A program made the translations under genes and the position numbers. A stretch of DNA of 64,000 nt from Azospirillum formosense (lineage in GTDB: Bacteria > Pseudomonadota > Alphaproteobacteria > Azospirillales > Azospirillaceae): NCBI RefSeq assembly GCF_040500525.1, contig NZ_CP159404.1, positions 587,001 through 651,000 of the forward strand, read 5' to 3'. Below are positions 38,618 to 47,540 of this stretch, piece after piece (positions within the stretch are counted from its first letter, which is position 1; each line of letters opens with the position of its first letter). Below the pieces are notes generated by a model, which saw only the letters and a program-made list of their open reading frames with translations, was not told where the DNA came from and made no database searches.

Positions 38618-39817
38618 ATGTACACCGACGCGCTTGGTGGCGATGTCCTGTGCCCCGCGTCCTCCATCGAGATCGACCGGGTCGATCGCAGCGGCTGGTA
38701 CGCCATCCTCGATTCCTTCGACGACGCCAACATCTTCCAAACCTGGGATTATGGCCGCATCGCCCACGCCGGGCGCGAGTTGAGCCACCTCGTCGTGCGG
38801 CGCGACGGGCGTCCGGTGGCCGCGGTTCAGGTGCTGCTGCGCCGCGTGCCGGGGATCGGCGGACTGGCGCTGGTCATGTGGGGGCCGATGTGGCACCCGC
38901 GCGGCCAGGGGCCGGACCACGCCGCCCTGACCACCGCCCTGCACGCCCTGAAGGCGGAATACACCGACCGGCGCGGCCTGATGCTGCGCCTGCTGCCCCA
39001 TGTCTCCCAGGCGGACGGCGCGGCGGTGACGGAGGCCCTGGCCGCGCTGGGAATGCGGTTCCGGGAGGAGAAGGCCCCCTACCGCACCTTCATCACCGAT
39101 CTGAACGCCGACGAGGCGGGCCTGCGCTCCAACCTGTCCCACCACTGGCGGCGCGGGCTGAACAAGGCCGAGCGGATGGGGATCGAGGTCGTCGAGGGCT
39201 CCCACGCCGAACTGCTGGAGACCATCGACGACATCTTCGTCGAGACGCAGCGCCGCAAGGGCTTCAAGGCCTACGACAGCCGCACCTTCACCCGCATCAA
39301 CGAGGCGCTGCCGCCGCGGCGAAAGATGCGCGCCTTCCTCGCCATGCACGAGGGGCGGCCGGTGGCCGGGGTGGTCGTGTCGCTGTTCGGCACCACCGGC
39401 CAGATGCAGAACTCCGCGACGCTGGAGGCCGGTCTGCGGGTCAACGCCGCCTATCTGCTGCAATGGCGGGCGCTGCTGTGGATCAAGGCGAACGGCGGGC
39501 TGCGCTATGACCTGCACGGGGTCAACGCCCAGACCAACCCCGGCGTCTACCAGTTCAAGCGCGGGCTTGCCGGCAAGAATCCGGTCGAGACGGTTCATCT
39601 CGGCACCTTCGAGACGCCCGGTCCCCTGCCCAGCCGCCTGCTGGTCCAGAGTGGCGAATCGATGCGCATACACGCCGACCGCTGGAAGACCCAGGCCGGC
39701 GCCGTGGTGAACCGGCTGCGCAACTGGAAGCCAACCCAGGCCGAGCCCACCCCGGCGGAGGAGATGGACCCCGCCGACGCCGCCGTGCTGGCGAAGGCCC
39801 CGACCGGCCCCGCCTGA
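38618..39817 (+). CDS. FemAB/GNAT-like peptidoglycan or polysaccharide acyltransferase
   Basis: 399 residues, ATG with AGGGGAG upstream. It has the twin-GNAT organisation of FemAB proteins: IFQTWDYGRIAHAG early, a helical SHHWRRGLNKAERMG linker and the late YDLHGVNAQTNPGVYQFKRG motif with the GNAT fold. Related proteins transfer amino acids from tRNA or acyl donors to peptidoglycan or to exported polysaccharide/PEP-CTERM systems. The donor and acceptor are unknown. C-terminal 40 residues are Pro/Ala-rich and probably disordered. Confidence 0.8.
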   Translation: MYTDALGGDVLCPASSIEIDRVDRSGWYAILDSFDDANIFQTWDYGRIAHAGRELSHLVVRRDGRPVAAVQVLLRRVPGIGGLALVMWGPMWHPRGQGPDHAALTTALHALKAEYTDRRGLMLRLLPHVSQADGAAVTEALAALGMRFREEKAPYRTFITDLNADEAGLRSNLSHHWRRGLNKAERMGIEVVEGSHAELLETIDDIFVETQRRKGFKAYDSRTFTRINEALPPRRKMRAFLAMHEGRPVAGVVVSLFGTTGQMQNSATLEAGLRVNAAYLLQWRALLWIKANGGLRYDLHGVNAQTNPGVYQFKRGLAGKNPVETVHLGTFETPGPLPSRLLVQSGESMRIHADRWKTQAGAVVNRLRNWKPTQAEPTPAEEMDPADAAVLAKAPTGPA

Positions 39818-39882
39818 CCTCAACCCACCGTGAGGTTGGCCGCTGGGGCATGTTATGATCGGCCTGGAACGGAGGCCGACCC

Positions 39883-40923
39883 ATGACCAGCGCTCCCCTG
39901 ATGATGCAGGAGGCCGCAACCGCCCCCACGGCGGTGCGGCGCCTGCTCGAGTCCGACGCCGCGGCGGTGGCGGCTCTGGCCGACCGGCTGCGGGCCGTGC
40001 CGCCGCCGTTCGCGATGACCATCGCGCGGGGCAGCAGCGACCACGCCGCCGGTTACGCCCGCTACCTGTTCGAGACGGCGCTGGGGCTGGTCACCGCCTC
40101 GGCGGCGCCCTCGGTGGTCACGGCCTATGGGGCAGGGCTGCGGGTGAAAGACGCCTTCGTCCTGGCCATCTCCCAATCGGGCCAGAGCCCCGACCTGCTG
40201 CGCGTCGCGGACGCGGCGCGTGCGGGCGGCGCCCTGACGGCGGCGCTGGTCAACGCCGGGGACTCGCCGCTCGCGGAGCGCGTCGCTCATCCCCTGCCCC
40301 TTCACGCCGGGCCGGAATTGAGCGTCGCCGCGACCAAGAGCTTCGTCGCCAGCCTCGCCGCCATCGCCCGGCTGACCGCCGTCTGGACGGAGGATCGGAC
40401 GCTTCTCGACGCACTTCCACAACTGCCCTCTTGGCTGGAGCGGGCTGGTGACGCGGACTGGTCGCCGGCGCTGCCGGTGTTGGAGGTGGCGTCCAGCCTG
40501 CTGATCGTCGCGCGGGGCCGCAGCTATCCCATCGCCCAGGAAATGGCGCTGAAGTTCAAGGAAACCGCCGCCGCCCACGCCGAACCCTTCAGCGCGGCGG
40601 AGGTGATGCACGGCCCCATGGCGCTGGTCGAGCCGGGCTTCCCCGTGCTGGTGGTGGCGGTGCGGGACGAGACGCTGGACGGCGTGCTGGACACCGCCCG
40701 CGCGCTGAAAGAGGCCGGCGCCCATCTGCTGGTCGCCTCCGCCGAGGAGCGGGCGCTCGGACTGGCCGACACGCCCTTGCCATTGCCGCCGCCGCTGCAC
40801 CCGGTGCTGGACCCGATCGCGGCGATCCAGGCCTTCTACCCCTTCATGGCCCGTTTGGCTGTGGCGCGCGGCTTCGACCCCGACCGCCCCCGCCATCTGC
40901 GCAAGGTCACCCGGACGGTCTGA
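39883..40923 (+). CDS. SIS-domain sugar isomerase/deaminase (NagB-II / AgaS type)
   Basis: 346 residues with GGAGG 8 bases before the ATG. Two SIS domains: the first with ARGSSDHAAGYARYLFE, ISQSGQSPDLL and AATKSFVAS; the second with GRSYPIAQEMALKFKETAAA and AEVMHGPMALVEPG. This is the isomerase half of glucosamine-6-phosphate synthase without the glutaminase, as in glucosamine-6-phosphate deaminase NagB-II. It likely handles amino-sugar phosphates. No nagA or PTS gene is adjacent. Confidence 0.88.
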   Translation: MTSAPLMMQEAATAPTAVRRLLESDAAAVAALADRLRAVPPPFAMTIARGSSDHAAGYARYLFETALGLVTASAAPSVVTAYGAGLRVKDAFVLAISQSGQSPDLLRVADAARAGGALTAALVNAGDSPLAERVAHPLPLHAGPELSVAATKSFVASLAAIARLTAVWTEDRTLLDALPQLPSWLERAGDADWSPALPVLEVASSLLIVARGRSYPIAQEMALKFKETAAAHAEPFSAAEVMHGPMALVEPGFPVLVVAVRDETLDGVLDTARALKEAGAHLLVASAEERALGLADTPLPLPPPLHPVLDPIAAIQAFYPFMARLAVARGFDPDRPRHLRKVTRTV

Positions 40924-41079
40924 AAGGCCGGCCAGCCCGAACGCTCGGACAGTCCGAACGAATTGCCTCGATTTCGCGGTGATCATTTCGGCGCCGCCGC
41001 CACCGCCCGTTGACGCGGCCCGACCGGCTCGCGCTAGGCTTGCCGAAACCTCGGCTTGGCAGCGAAACGGGACAGCAGC

Positions 41080-42288
41080 ATGACCATCGGCATCGGCGCG
41101 GACGACCTTCTGCGGTTCGAAAGTCTGGGCGACAATTGCGAATTCGGCTTCGTCCTGCGCCGGCTGTCCTGCGAGGCGGGAAGCCTGTTCCGCTGGGCTT
41201 CCATGAAGCCCGACCAGCTTCTGACCAAGCTGCGCGCCAATTTCGCGGGCATGTACCGGTTCGAGAATCTGTCGCCGCTGCGCACCGGCATGGTCCTGGA
41301 TTCCGCCTACGGCATCGGCTGGCACAGCGACATGAAGTCCGACGTGACCGGCGGCCGCCTGGTCTTCCGCGACGATGAGGCGACGCGGCGCGCCCTGCAC
41401 CGCCGGGAAACGCGCAAGATCCAGTATCTCCAGGCCAAGTTCACCGCGCGCGCGGCGCTGGGCGGCCTCATCTTCGTCGTGAAGTCGAACCCCGGCATCG
41501 CCCCCGCGACCATCGATGGGCTGCATGAGGCGCTGGCCGCCCTGGCCGGCCACGACGACTTCGCCCTGCTGGAGGTCCAGGCGAGCGACGACGCCGCCCG
41601 CATCGGCCGCGTGGACTGGCAGCGGCCGGGCCTGATGCGCGGCTACGTCACCCGCTTCGCCCCCTATCACCAGGCGGACGCCATCGACGCCGCGGCGTGG
41701 TTCTCCATCGTCCAGGGCGCGCTGCGCCTGTTCCCCTGTCACGACTGGGCCCAGCGCCACGCCGCCCTGCGCATCGGCGCGCCGGACGCGCTGGTGCAGT
41801 TGCGCTTCCCCTTCGCTCCGGACCAGGACATGGGGAAGCCCATCGCGGGTGACCTGCGCGCCGGCACCGCCCGTCTGCTGAACGGCAACAGCTGGTGCCG
41901 CCCCTACGAGGGGATGTTCCGCCTGCACGGCCCCGATCCCGAGAAGCCCGGCACCACGCTGCGCTGGACGGGGGTCCACGCGCCCGGTCCCTTCCATCTC
42001 GGCGCCACCCTGCGCTGCCCCTTGCGGGATTCCGTCCCGCTCCGCGTCGCGGTTTCCATCGCCGCGGACGGCGCGACGCTGGCCGAGGAGCGCTTCGAGG
42101 TGCATCCCGGCCGGGCCACCGACCTCGTGCTGGACGCCCCCGCCACGAAGGGACCGCTGGCCGTCGCGCTGACGGTGAACGCCGTGCGCCCGCTGGCCGA
42201 GGGGGAGCGCGCCGTGCTGGACCTGTCGCCGCCCGCCCTGCATCCGGAGCACTGTCCCGCCGTCGCCCTGCCGGCGAAGGCGGCGTGA
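41080..42288 (+). CDS. DUF1796-like protein, putative cysteine-peptidase fold
   Basis: 402 residues from ATG 41080. The N-terminal FESLGDNCEFGFVLRRLSCE with a Cys in SLGxxC context, and the following SLFRWASMKPDQLLTKLRAN, resemble proteins annotated as putative papain-like peptidases and often found with surface-polysaccharide genes. The C-terminal third looks beta-rich (WCRPYEGMFRLHGPDPEKPG, RCPLRDSVPLRVAVSIAADG), like a carbohydrate-binding or lectin domain. The stop overlaps the start of the SGNH hydrolase gene (GTGA). Function is not established. Confidence 0.65.
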   Translation: MTIGIGADDLLRFESLGDNCEFGFVLRRLSCEAGSLFRWASMKPDQLLTKLRANFAGMYRFENLSPLRTGMVLDSAYGIGWHSDMKSDVTGGRLVFRDDEATRRALHRRETRKIQYLQAKFTARAALGGLIFVVKSNPGIAPATIDGLHEALAALAGHDDFALLEVQASDDAARIGRVDWQRPGLMRGYVTRFAPYHQADAIDAAAWFSIVQGALRLFPCHDWAQRHAALRIGAPDALVQLRFPFAPDQDMGKPIAGDLRAGTARLLNGNSWCRPYEGMFRLHGPDPEKPGTTLRWTGVHAPGPFHLGATLRCPLRDSVPLRVAVSIAADGATLAEERFEVHPGRATDLVLDAPATKGPLAVALTVNAVRPLAEGERAVLDLSPPALHPEHCPAVALPAKAA

Positions 42289-42962
42289 GGCGGACCACCC
42301 GGGCGGGATGGGCCGGGGTCGCCGTCCTGCTGGCAGCTCTGGCCGTCCCGGCGCTTAGCGACACGGCCATCGGACCGCGCACGCAGCCGCCCTACCCGGA
42401 GTGGCTGGTCAAGCGCATGGAGATGCTGCGCCGGCAGGACCCGAAGGCCATGCTGCTCGGGGATTCCCTGGTCGCCGGCTGGCCGCCCGACCTCGCCCGC
42501 CGGCTGTTCGACGCGGAGCCGATGAATTTCGGGGCCGGGGGCGACACCACGGGCAACCTGCTGTGGCGGGTGCGGCAGGCCTTCGGGCCGGGCATGGGAC
42601 TGGAGTCGGCGCTGGTCCTGGTCGGGACGAACGACCTGCCGAACCGCTCCGCCGCGGAGATCGCCGGCACCATCGGGACCATCGCGGCGGAGGTGAAGCG
42701 GTCCGCTCCCGGCGTGTGCGTCACGCTGCTCAGCCTGCTGCCGCGACGCGACGGCAACGCCGTGTTCGCCGAGCGCATCATGGACGTGAACCGGCGGCTG
42801 GCCGCCCTCGCCGGCCCCGGCCTGCGCGTGGTGGACGCCGACACCCCGCTGCGCGCCGCCTGCCCGGCGGAGGGTTCCTGCCCGCTCTACAAGGACCCGG
42901 TGCATCTGAGCCGCGCCGGCTACGAGCGTCTGACCGCCATCGTCGGCAAGGCCGGCTGCTAG
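42285..42962 (+). CDS. SGNH/GDSL hydrolase, secreted
   Basis: 225 residues from GTG 42285, overlapping the previous stop. Signal peptide AGWAGVAVLLAALAVPALS. SGNH blocks: LGDSLVAGWP (Ser nucleophile), GAGGDTTGNLLWR (Gly), VGTNDLPN (Asn) and DPVHLSRAGYERL (Asp-His), all intact. It is a periplasmic esterase or lipase-like deacylase, plausibly removing acetyl groups from a sugar. It is translationally coupled to the DUF1796-like gene. Confidence 0.88.
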   Translation: MRRTTRAGWAGVAVLLAALAVPALSDTAIGPRTQPPYPEWLVKRMEMLRRQDPKAMLLGDSLVAGWPPDLARRLFDAEPMNFGAGGDTTGNLLWRVRQAFGPGMGLESALVLVGTNDLPNRSAAEIAGTIGTIAAEVKRSAPGVCVTLLSLLPRRDGNAVFAERIMDVNRRLAALAGPGLRVVDADTPLRAACPAEGSCPLYKDPVHLSRAGYERLTAIVGKAGC

Positions 42963-43004
42963 AAAGATGTCGAAGGCGGCGGGGCTTCGGGATATCTAGG
43001 GGCC

Positions 43005-44147
43005 ATGACCAGCGACACCGCCGCCGCCGACCGTACCGGCACCGATTTCGAGATCTTCATCGTCACCGCGCCGGGCCTGGAATCCGTGCTCTGCGCGGAG
43101 GTGAAGGCCAAGGGCTTCCGCGACGCCACCGCCATCAAGGGCGGCGTCACCGTCCGCGGCGACTGGCCGGAGGTCTGGCGGGCGAACCTGGAGCTGCGCG
43201 GGGCGACCCGCGTGCTGGCCCGCGTCGTCTCCTTCCGCGCCTTCCACCTCGCCCAGCTCGACAAGCGGGCGCGCCGGGTGCCCTGGGCCGAGGTCCTGCG
43301 CCCCGACGTGCCGGTCCGCGTCGAGGCGTCCTGCAAGGGCTCGCGCATCTACCACGCCGGGGCGACCGCCCAGCGCATCGAGCGGGCCATCACCGAGGAG
43401 CTGGGCGCCCCCATCTCGGCCGAGGCCGCGATCTCCATCAAGGCCCGCATCGACGACGACCTGTGCACCATCAGCGTCGACACCTCCGGCGAGTCCCTGC
43501 ACAAGCGCGGCCACAAGGAGGAGATCCACAAGGCCCCGCTGCGCGAGACGCTGGCCGCCCTGTTCCTGCGCCATTGCGGCTACGACGGGACGGAGCCGGT
43601 GGTCGATCCGATGTGCGGGTCCGGCACCTTCGTCATCGAGGCGGCGGAGATCGCCGCCGGGCTGCACCCCGGACGCAGCCGCCGCTTCGCCTTCGAGCAG
43701 CTCGCCGCCTTCGACGACGCGGCGTGGCAGGCGATGCGTTCCGCAGGCGGCGCGAACCCTGCGCCCGCGCTTCGCTTCTACGGCAGCGACCGGGACGGCG
43801 GGGCCATCGCCATGAGCCGCGCCAACGCCGAGCGCGCGGGCGTCGCCGCCCTGACCGATTTCCAGAAGCACGCGGTCAGCGACCTGATGCCGCCGGAGGG
43901 GCCGCCGGGCCTCGTCATCGTCAACCCGCCCTACGGCGCGCGGATCGGCGAGAAGAAGCCGCTGTTCGCCCTCTACGGCGCGCTGGGCCAGACGTTGCTG
44001 TCGCGCTTCTCCGGCTGGCGGGTCGGTCTTGTCACCAACGAGGCGTCGCTGGCCCAGGCGACCGGCCTGCCCTTCCAGCCCTCCGGCCCGTCGGTGTCGC
44101 ACGGCGGCCTGCGCGTGACGCTGCACAGCACCGCCGCCCTTCCCTGA
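43005..44147 (+). CDS. THUMP-domain rRNA (guanine-N2) methyltransferase, RlmL type
   Basis: 380 residues. N-terminal THUMP region (TAPGLESVLCAEVKAKGFRD, RVVSFRAFHLAQLDK) delivers the enzyme to RNA. The C-terminal methyltransferase has DPMCGSGTFVIEAAEIAAG and the catalytic NPPYGARIGEK at about residue 307. This is the YcbY/RlmL N-terminal methyltransferase family, which makes m2G2445 in 23S rRNA. It lacks the second domain seen in E. coli RlmL. Confidence 0.9.
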   Translation: MTSDTAAADRTGTDFEIFIVTAPGLESVLCAEVKAKGFRDATAIKGGVTVRGDWPEVWRANLELRGATRVLARVVSFRAFHLAQLDKRARRVPWAEVLRPDVPVRVEASCKGSRIYHAGATAQRIERAITEELGAPISAEAAISIKARIDDDLCTISVDTSGESLHKRGHKEEIHKAPLRETLAALFLRHCGYDGTEPVVDPMCGSGTFVIEAAEIAAGLHPGRSRRFAFEQLAAFDDAAWQAMRSAGGANPAPALRFYGSDRDGGAIAMSRANAERAGVAALTDFQKHAVSDLMPPEGPPGLVIVNPPYGARIGEKKPLFALYGALGQTLLSRFSGWRVGLVTNEASLAQATGLPFQPSGPSVSHGGLRVTLHSTAALP

Positions 44148-44174
44148 CCCCGCTTTAAACCCATTTGTGAAGCC

Positions 44175-46289
44175 ATGCCCGACCGCACCGCCCCCCGCCT
44201 GCACGCCCCCCGCCTGCACGCCTCGGCCTGCCCGCACGATTGCCCGTCCACCTGCGCGCTGGAGGTCGAGGTGCTGGACGAGCGCCGCATCGGGCGCATC
44301 CGCGGGGCGGCCGACAACAGCTACACCGCGGGGGTGATCTGCGCGAAGGTCGCCCGCTACGCCGAGCGGGTGCACCACCCCGACCGGCTGACCCAGCCGC
44401 TGCGCCGCACCGGCCCCAAGGGCTCCGGCCAGTTCGCGCCGATCTCCTGGGACGAGGCGCTGGACATCGTCGCCGACCAGTTCCTGGAGGCGGAGCGCCG
44501 GCACGGGCCGGAGACGGTGTGGCCCTACTACTACGCAGGCACCATGGGGCTGGTGCAGCGCGACGGCATCAACCGGCTGCGCCACGCCCGCCGCTGGTCG
44601 GGCTTCTTCGCCACCATCTGCACCAACCCGGCCTGGGCTGGCTGGCTGGCCGGCGCCGGCAAGCTGGCCGGGGCCGACCCGCGCGAGATGGCCAAATCCG
44701 ACCTCGTTGTCATCTGGGGCACCAACGCCGTGTCCACCCAGGTCAACGTGATGACCCACGCCGTCCGCGCCCGCAAGGAGCGCGGGGCGAAGATCGCCGT
44801 GGTCGACGTCTACCGCACCCCGACCATGGAGCAGGCGGACATCCCCCTGCTGATCCGTCCGGGCAGCGACGGGGCGCTGGCCTGCGCGGTGATGCATGTG
44901 CTGTTCCGCGACGGGCTGGCCGACCGCGCCTATCTCGCCAGCCACGCCGACGATCCCGCCGGGCTGGAGGCGCATCTCGCCAGCCGCACCCCGGAATGGG
45001 CCGAAGCCATCACCGGCCTGCCGGCGGCGGAGATCGAGGCCTTTGCCCGGCTGGTCGGGCGGACGCCGCGCAGCTATTTCCGGTTGGGCTACGGCTTCAC
45101 CCGCTCGCGCAACGGGGCGGTGAACATGCACGCCGCCTCCTGCATCCCGGTGGTCAGCGGCGCCTGGCAGGTCGAGGGCGGCGGCGCCTTTCATTCCAAC
45201 AGCGGCATCTACGGCTGGAACAAGACGCTGATCGAGGGGCTGGACCTGCGCGACCCGACCGTGCGCATGCTCGACCAGTCGCGCATCGGCCCGATCCTGG
45301 AGGGCGACCCGGAGGCGCTGGCCGGCGGCCCGCCGGTGACGGCTCTGCTGATCCAGAACACCAACCCGGTGACCATCGCCCCCGATCAGGCGCGCGTGCG
45401 CCGCGGCTTCGCCCGCGACGACCTGTTCGTCTGCGTGCACGAGCAGTTCATGACCGAGACGGCGCGGATGGCCGACATCGTGCTGCCCGCCACCATGTTC
45501 CTGGAGCACGACGACCTCTATCAGGCTGGCGGCAACCAGCACATCCTGCTCGGACCCAAGCTGGTCGATCCGCCCGGCGACTGCCGGCCCAACCACGCCG
45601 TCATCGGCGAGCTGGCGCGGCGGCTGGGCAGCGACTCCCACCCCGGCTTTGGCATGACCGAGCGGGAGCTGATCGACGCCACGCTGCGCGCGTCCGGCCA
45701 CGGCACGCTGGAGGCGCTGGAATCCCAGCGCTTCCTTGATGTGCAGCCGGCCTTCGAGGAGGCGCATTTCGTGAAGGGCTTCCGCTGGCCGGACGGCAAG
45801 TTCCGCCTGAAGCCGGACTGGCCGAAGGTGCCCTACGCCGCGCCGTCCACCTTCGGCCCGGTCGATGCCATGCCGGCCTTCCCCGACCATTGGGCGGTGA
45901 CGGAGGAGGCGGACGCCGAGCATCCCTTCCGGCTGGTCACCGCGCCGGCCCGCAACTTCCTGAACAGCAGCTTCACCGAGACCCCGACCTCGGCGGGGCG
46001 GGAGCGCCGCCCGAGCCTGATGCTGCACCCCGAGGACGCGGCGGCGCTGGGCATCGCGGAGGGCGACCGGGTGGAGGCCGCCAACGGGCGCGGCGCGGTC
46101 CTGCTGCACGCGCGGCTGTTCGACGGGGTGCGTCGCGGCGTGGTCATCGCCGAATCCATCTGGCCCAACGCCGCGCACGAGGGCGGGCGCGGCATCAACA
46201 GCCTGACCGGCGCCGACCCGGTGGCCCCCTTCGGCGGGGCCGCCTTCCATGACAGCCATGTGCGGGTGCGGAAGGCGGACGTCGCCTAA
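44175..46289 (+). CDS. Molybdopterin oxidoreductase with [4Fe-4S] site
   Basis: 704 residues. Four Cys for an iron-sulphur cluster: C19-x3-C23-x3-C27 (ACPHDCPSTCA) and C56 (GVICAKVARYAERVHHPDR). Then the DMSO-reductase-family MGD domains: PISWDEALDIVADQF, VIWGTNAVSTQVNVM, IVLPATMFLEHDD and a C-terminal IAEGDRVEAANGRGAV barrel. No Tat signal, so cytoplasmic. It resembles formate dehydrogenase/BisC-like enzymes. A short tandem repeat duplicates PRLHA at residues 7-16. No electron-transfer partner gene is adjacent, so the substrate is unknown. Confidence 0.88.
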   Translation: MPDRTAPRLHAPRLHASACPHDCPSTCALEVEVLDERRIGRIRGAADNSYTAGVICAKVARYAERVHHPDRLTQPLRRTGPKGSGQFAPISWDEALDIVADQFLEAERRHGPETVWPYYYAGTMGLVQRDGINRLRHARRWSGFFATICTNPAWAGWLAGAGKLAGADPREMAKSDLVVIWGTNAVSTQVNVMTHAVRARKERGAKIAVVDVYRTPTMEQADIPLLIRPGSDGALACAVMHVLFRDGLADRAYLASHADDPAGLEAHLASRTPEWAEAITGLPAAEIEAFARLVGRTPRSYFRLGYGFTRSRNGAVNMHAASCIPVVSGAWQVEGGGAFHSNSGIYGWNKTLIEGLDLRDPTVRMLDQSRIGPILEGDPEALAGGPPVTALLIQNTNPVTIAPDQARVRRGFARDDLFVCVHEQFMTETARMADIVLPATMFLEHDDLYQAGGNQHILLGPKLVDPPGDCRPNHAVIGELARRLGSDSHPGFGMTERELIDATLRASGHGTLEALESQRFLDVQPAFEEAHFVKGFRWPDGKFRLKPDWPKVPYAAPSTFGPVDAMPAFPDHWAVTEEADAEHPFRLVTAPARNFLNSSFTETPTSAGRERRPSLMLHPEDAAALGIAEGDRVEAANGRGAVLLHARLFDGVRRGVVIAESIWPNAAHEGGRGINSLTGADPVAPFGGAAFHDSHVRVRKADVA

Positions 46290-46300
46290 TCAGCTCATTC

Positions 46301-47035
46301 TCAATCCGCCCATTTGGGCGGCGGCAGGGAGCGGAAGGCTTCGCGGAGCGCCTGGGACCAGCCGTCGCTGATCTCCTTGAAGCAGGGGTCGTCCTCGCCG
46401 ATCCGCCGCCGCGTCTCCAGCTTCAGGGAGTCGCGGCGGTAGGCGATCAGGTCGAGCGGCAGACCGACCGTCAGGTTGGAACGCAGCGTGCTGTCCATGG
46501 AGATCAGCACCAGCTTCATCCCCTCCTCCAGCGGCGTGCCGTGGTTCAGCGCCCGGTCGAGGATCGGCTTGCCGTATTTGTGCTCTCCGATCTGGAAGAA
46601 GGCGTTGTCGGCGGTCGCCTCGATGAAGTTGCCGGCGGCGTAGACGTGGAACAGCCGCACCCGGTCGCCGCGGATCTGGCCGCCCAGGATGATGGACAGG
46701 TCGAAATCCACCCGCTGCTCCTTCAGCGCATGGCCGTCCCGCTTCCACACCTGACGCACGGCGGCGCCGACGAGCTGGGCCGCCTGGAACATGCCGTTCA
46801 CGCTGGAGATGGTCCGGATTTCACCATCCAGCTCAACCCCCTCCTGGATCAGCGCGATCACCGACTGGGTCAGCGACAGGTTGCCGGCGGTCATCAGGGC
46901 GATCATGCGGTCGCCCGGCTCTTCGAAGACGTGCATCTTGCTGAAGATGGAGATGTGATCCACCCCCGCGTTGGTGCGCGTGTCCGACAGCATCACCAAG
47001 CCGTCCTTCAGGTACAGGGCGACGCAGTAGGTCAT
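46301..47035 (-). CDS. Anbu-type proteasome homologue
   Basis: 244 residues. The chain starts MTYCVALYLKDGLVMLSDTR; removal of Met exposes Thr as Ntn nucleophile. Asp in SDTRTNAG (17 counting Thr as 1) and Lys in FSKMHVF (32) occupy the proteasome catalytic positions. The C-terminus lacks a long extension. Anbu is the ancestral bacterial beta-subunit relative; it assembles into spiral or ring particles, and its substrates are not settled. Anbu genes usually sit with amidoligase, ATP-grasp and transglutaminase-like genes; none is next to this one. It converges with the molybdopterin gene. Confidence 0.9.
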   Translation of the reverse strand: MTYCVALYLKDGLVMLSDTRTNAGVDHISIFSKMHVFEEPGDRMIALMTAGNLSLTQSVIALIQEGVELDGEIRTISSVNGMFQAAQLVGAAVRQVWKRDGHALKEQRVDFDLSIILGGQIRGDRVRLFHVYAAGNFIEATADNAFFQIGEHKYGKPILDRALNHGTPLEEGMKLVLISMDSTLRSNLTVGLPLDLIAYRRDSLKLETRRRIGEDDPCFKEISDGWSQALREAFRSLPPPKWAD

Positions 47036-47079
47036 GGTCCGTCCTCTCTCCTCCCAGCGGAAGCCGGACCGCCCACGCG

Positions 47080-47104
47080 AAAAAGGGCGGCCGTCCGGCC
47101 GCCC
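47080..47104 (-). terminator. Intrinsic terminator of the Gln-rich mini-gene
   Basis: On the minus strand GGGCGGCC and GGCCGCCC form an 8-bp stem around a 4-base loop, followed directly by TTTTT. It lies 80 bases past the stop of the 55-residue gene and separates it from the Anbu gene. Confidence 0.8.
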
Positions 47105-47185
47105 CAGTGTATGCCGAAAAAACCAGCACGTCGCAAACCCATCGCGGGACGCGGGACATCATGTCCCGCCTCGCCGCGCTTGTGG

Positions 47186-47353
47186 TCAGCGCTGCTGCCC
47201 GCCTTTCTCGTCCCGGTCGCGGTCCATGCCCTGCTGTTGCCGGTTCGCCTGGTCCTGCCCCTGCTGCCGGTTCTTCGCGTTGTCCTGGGTCTGCTGCCCC
47301 TGCTTCCGCTCGTCCTGGCTGCCCATCTGGTTCGGGTTCCGTTCGTCGGCCAT
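47186..47353 (-). CDS. Gln/Asp/Arg-rich 55-residue protein
   Basis: ATG 47353 with GGAGGAAG 5 bases upstream; the frame further upstream is not needed. The sequence is almost entirely polar (MADERNPNQMGSQDERKQGQ and so on), with no hydrophobic core, and is expected to be disordered. The strong ribosome-binding sequence, own terminator and low-complexity composition suggest an abundant stress- or hydration-related mini-protein, but I cannot name a family. Confidence 0.7.
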   Translation of the reverse strand: MADERNPNQMGSQDERKQGQQTQDNAKNRQQGQDQANRQQQGMDRDRDEKGGQQR

Positions 47354-47540
47354 GGTGCTTCCTCCGCAGTGTCGGTTCCGATGCCCGGCGGGCATGACGT
47401 GAACCAAGACGGCGATGGTACGCGCGGCGATCGGCCCGATCCTACATTGGCAGTCGATCATGTCCCGATTCGCATGGGGCTCAACGGCTTCCGCGCAAGG
47501 TCATAGGCTGAAAAACATACACCTCCGGTCACCGTGCCCA

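Noticed and set aside
42996..46259. 1087-codon open frame on the minus strand
   Set aside because: Antisense to the RlmL-type and molybdopterin genes, with low-complexity composition. Both real genes have full motif sets.
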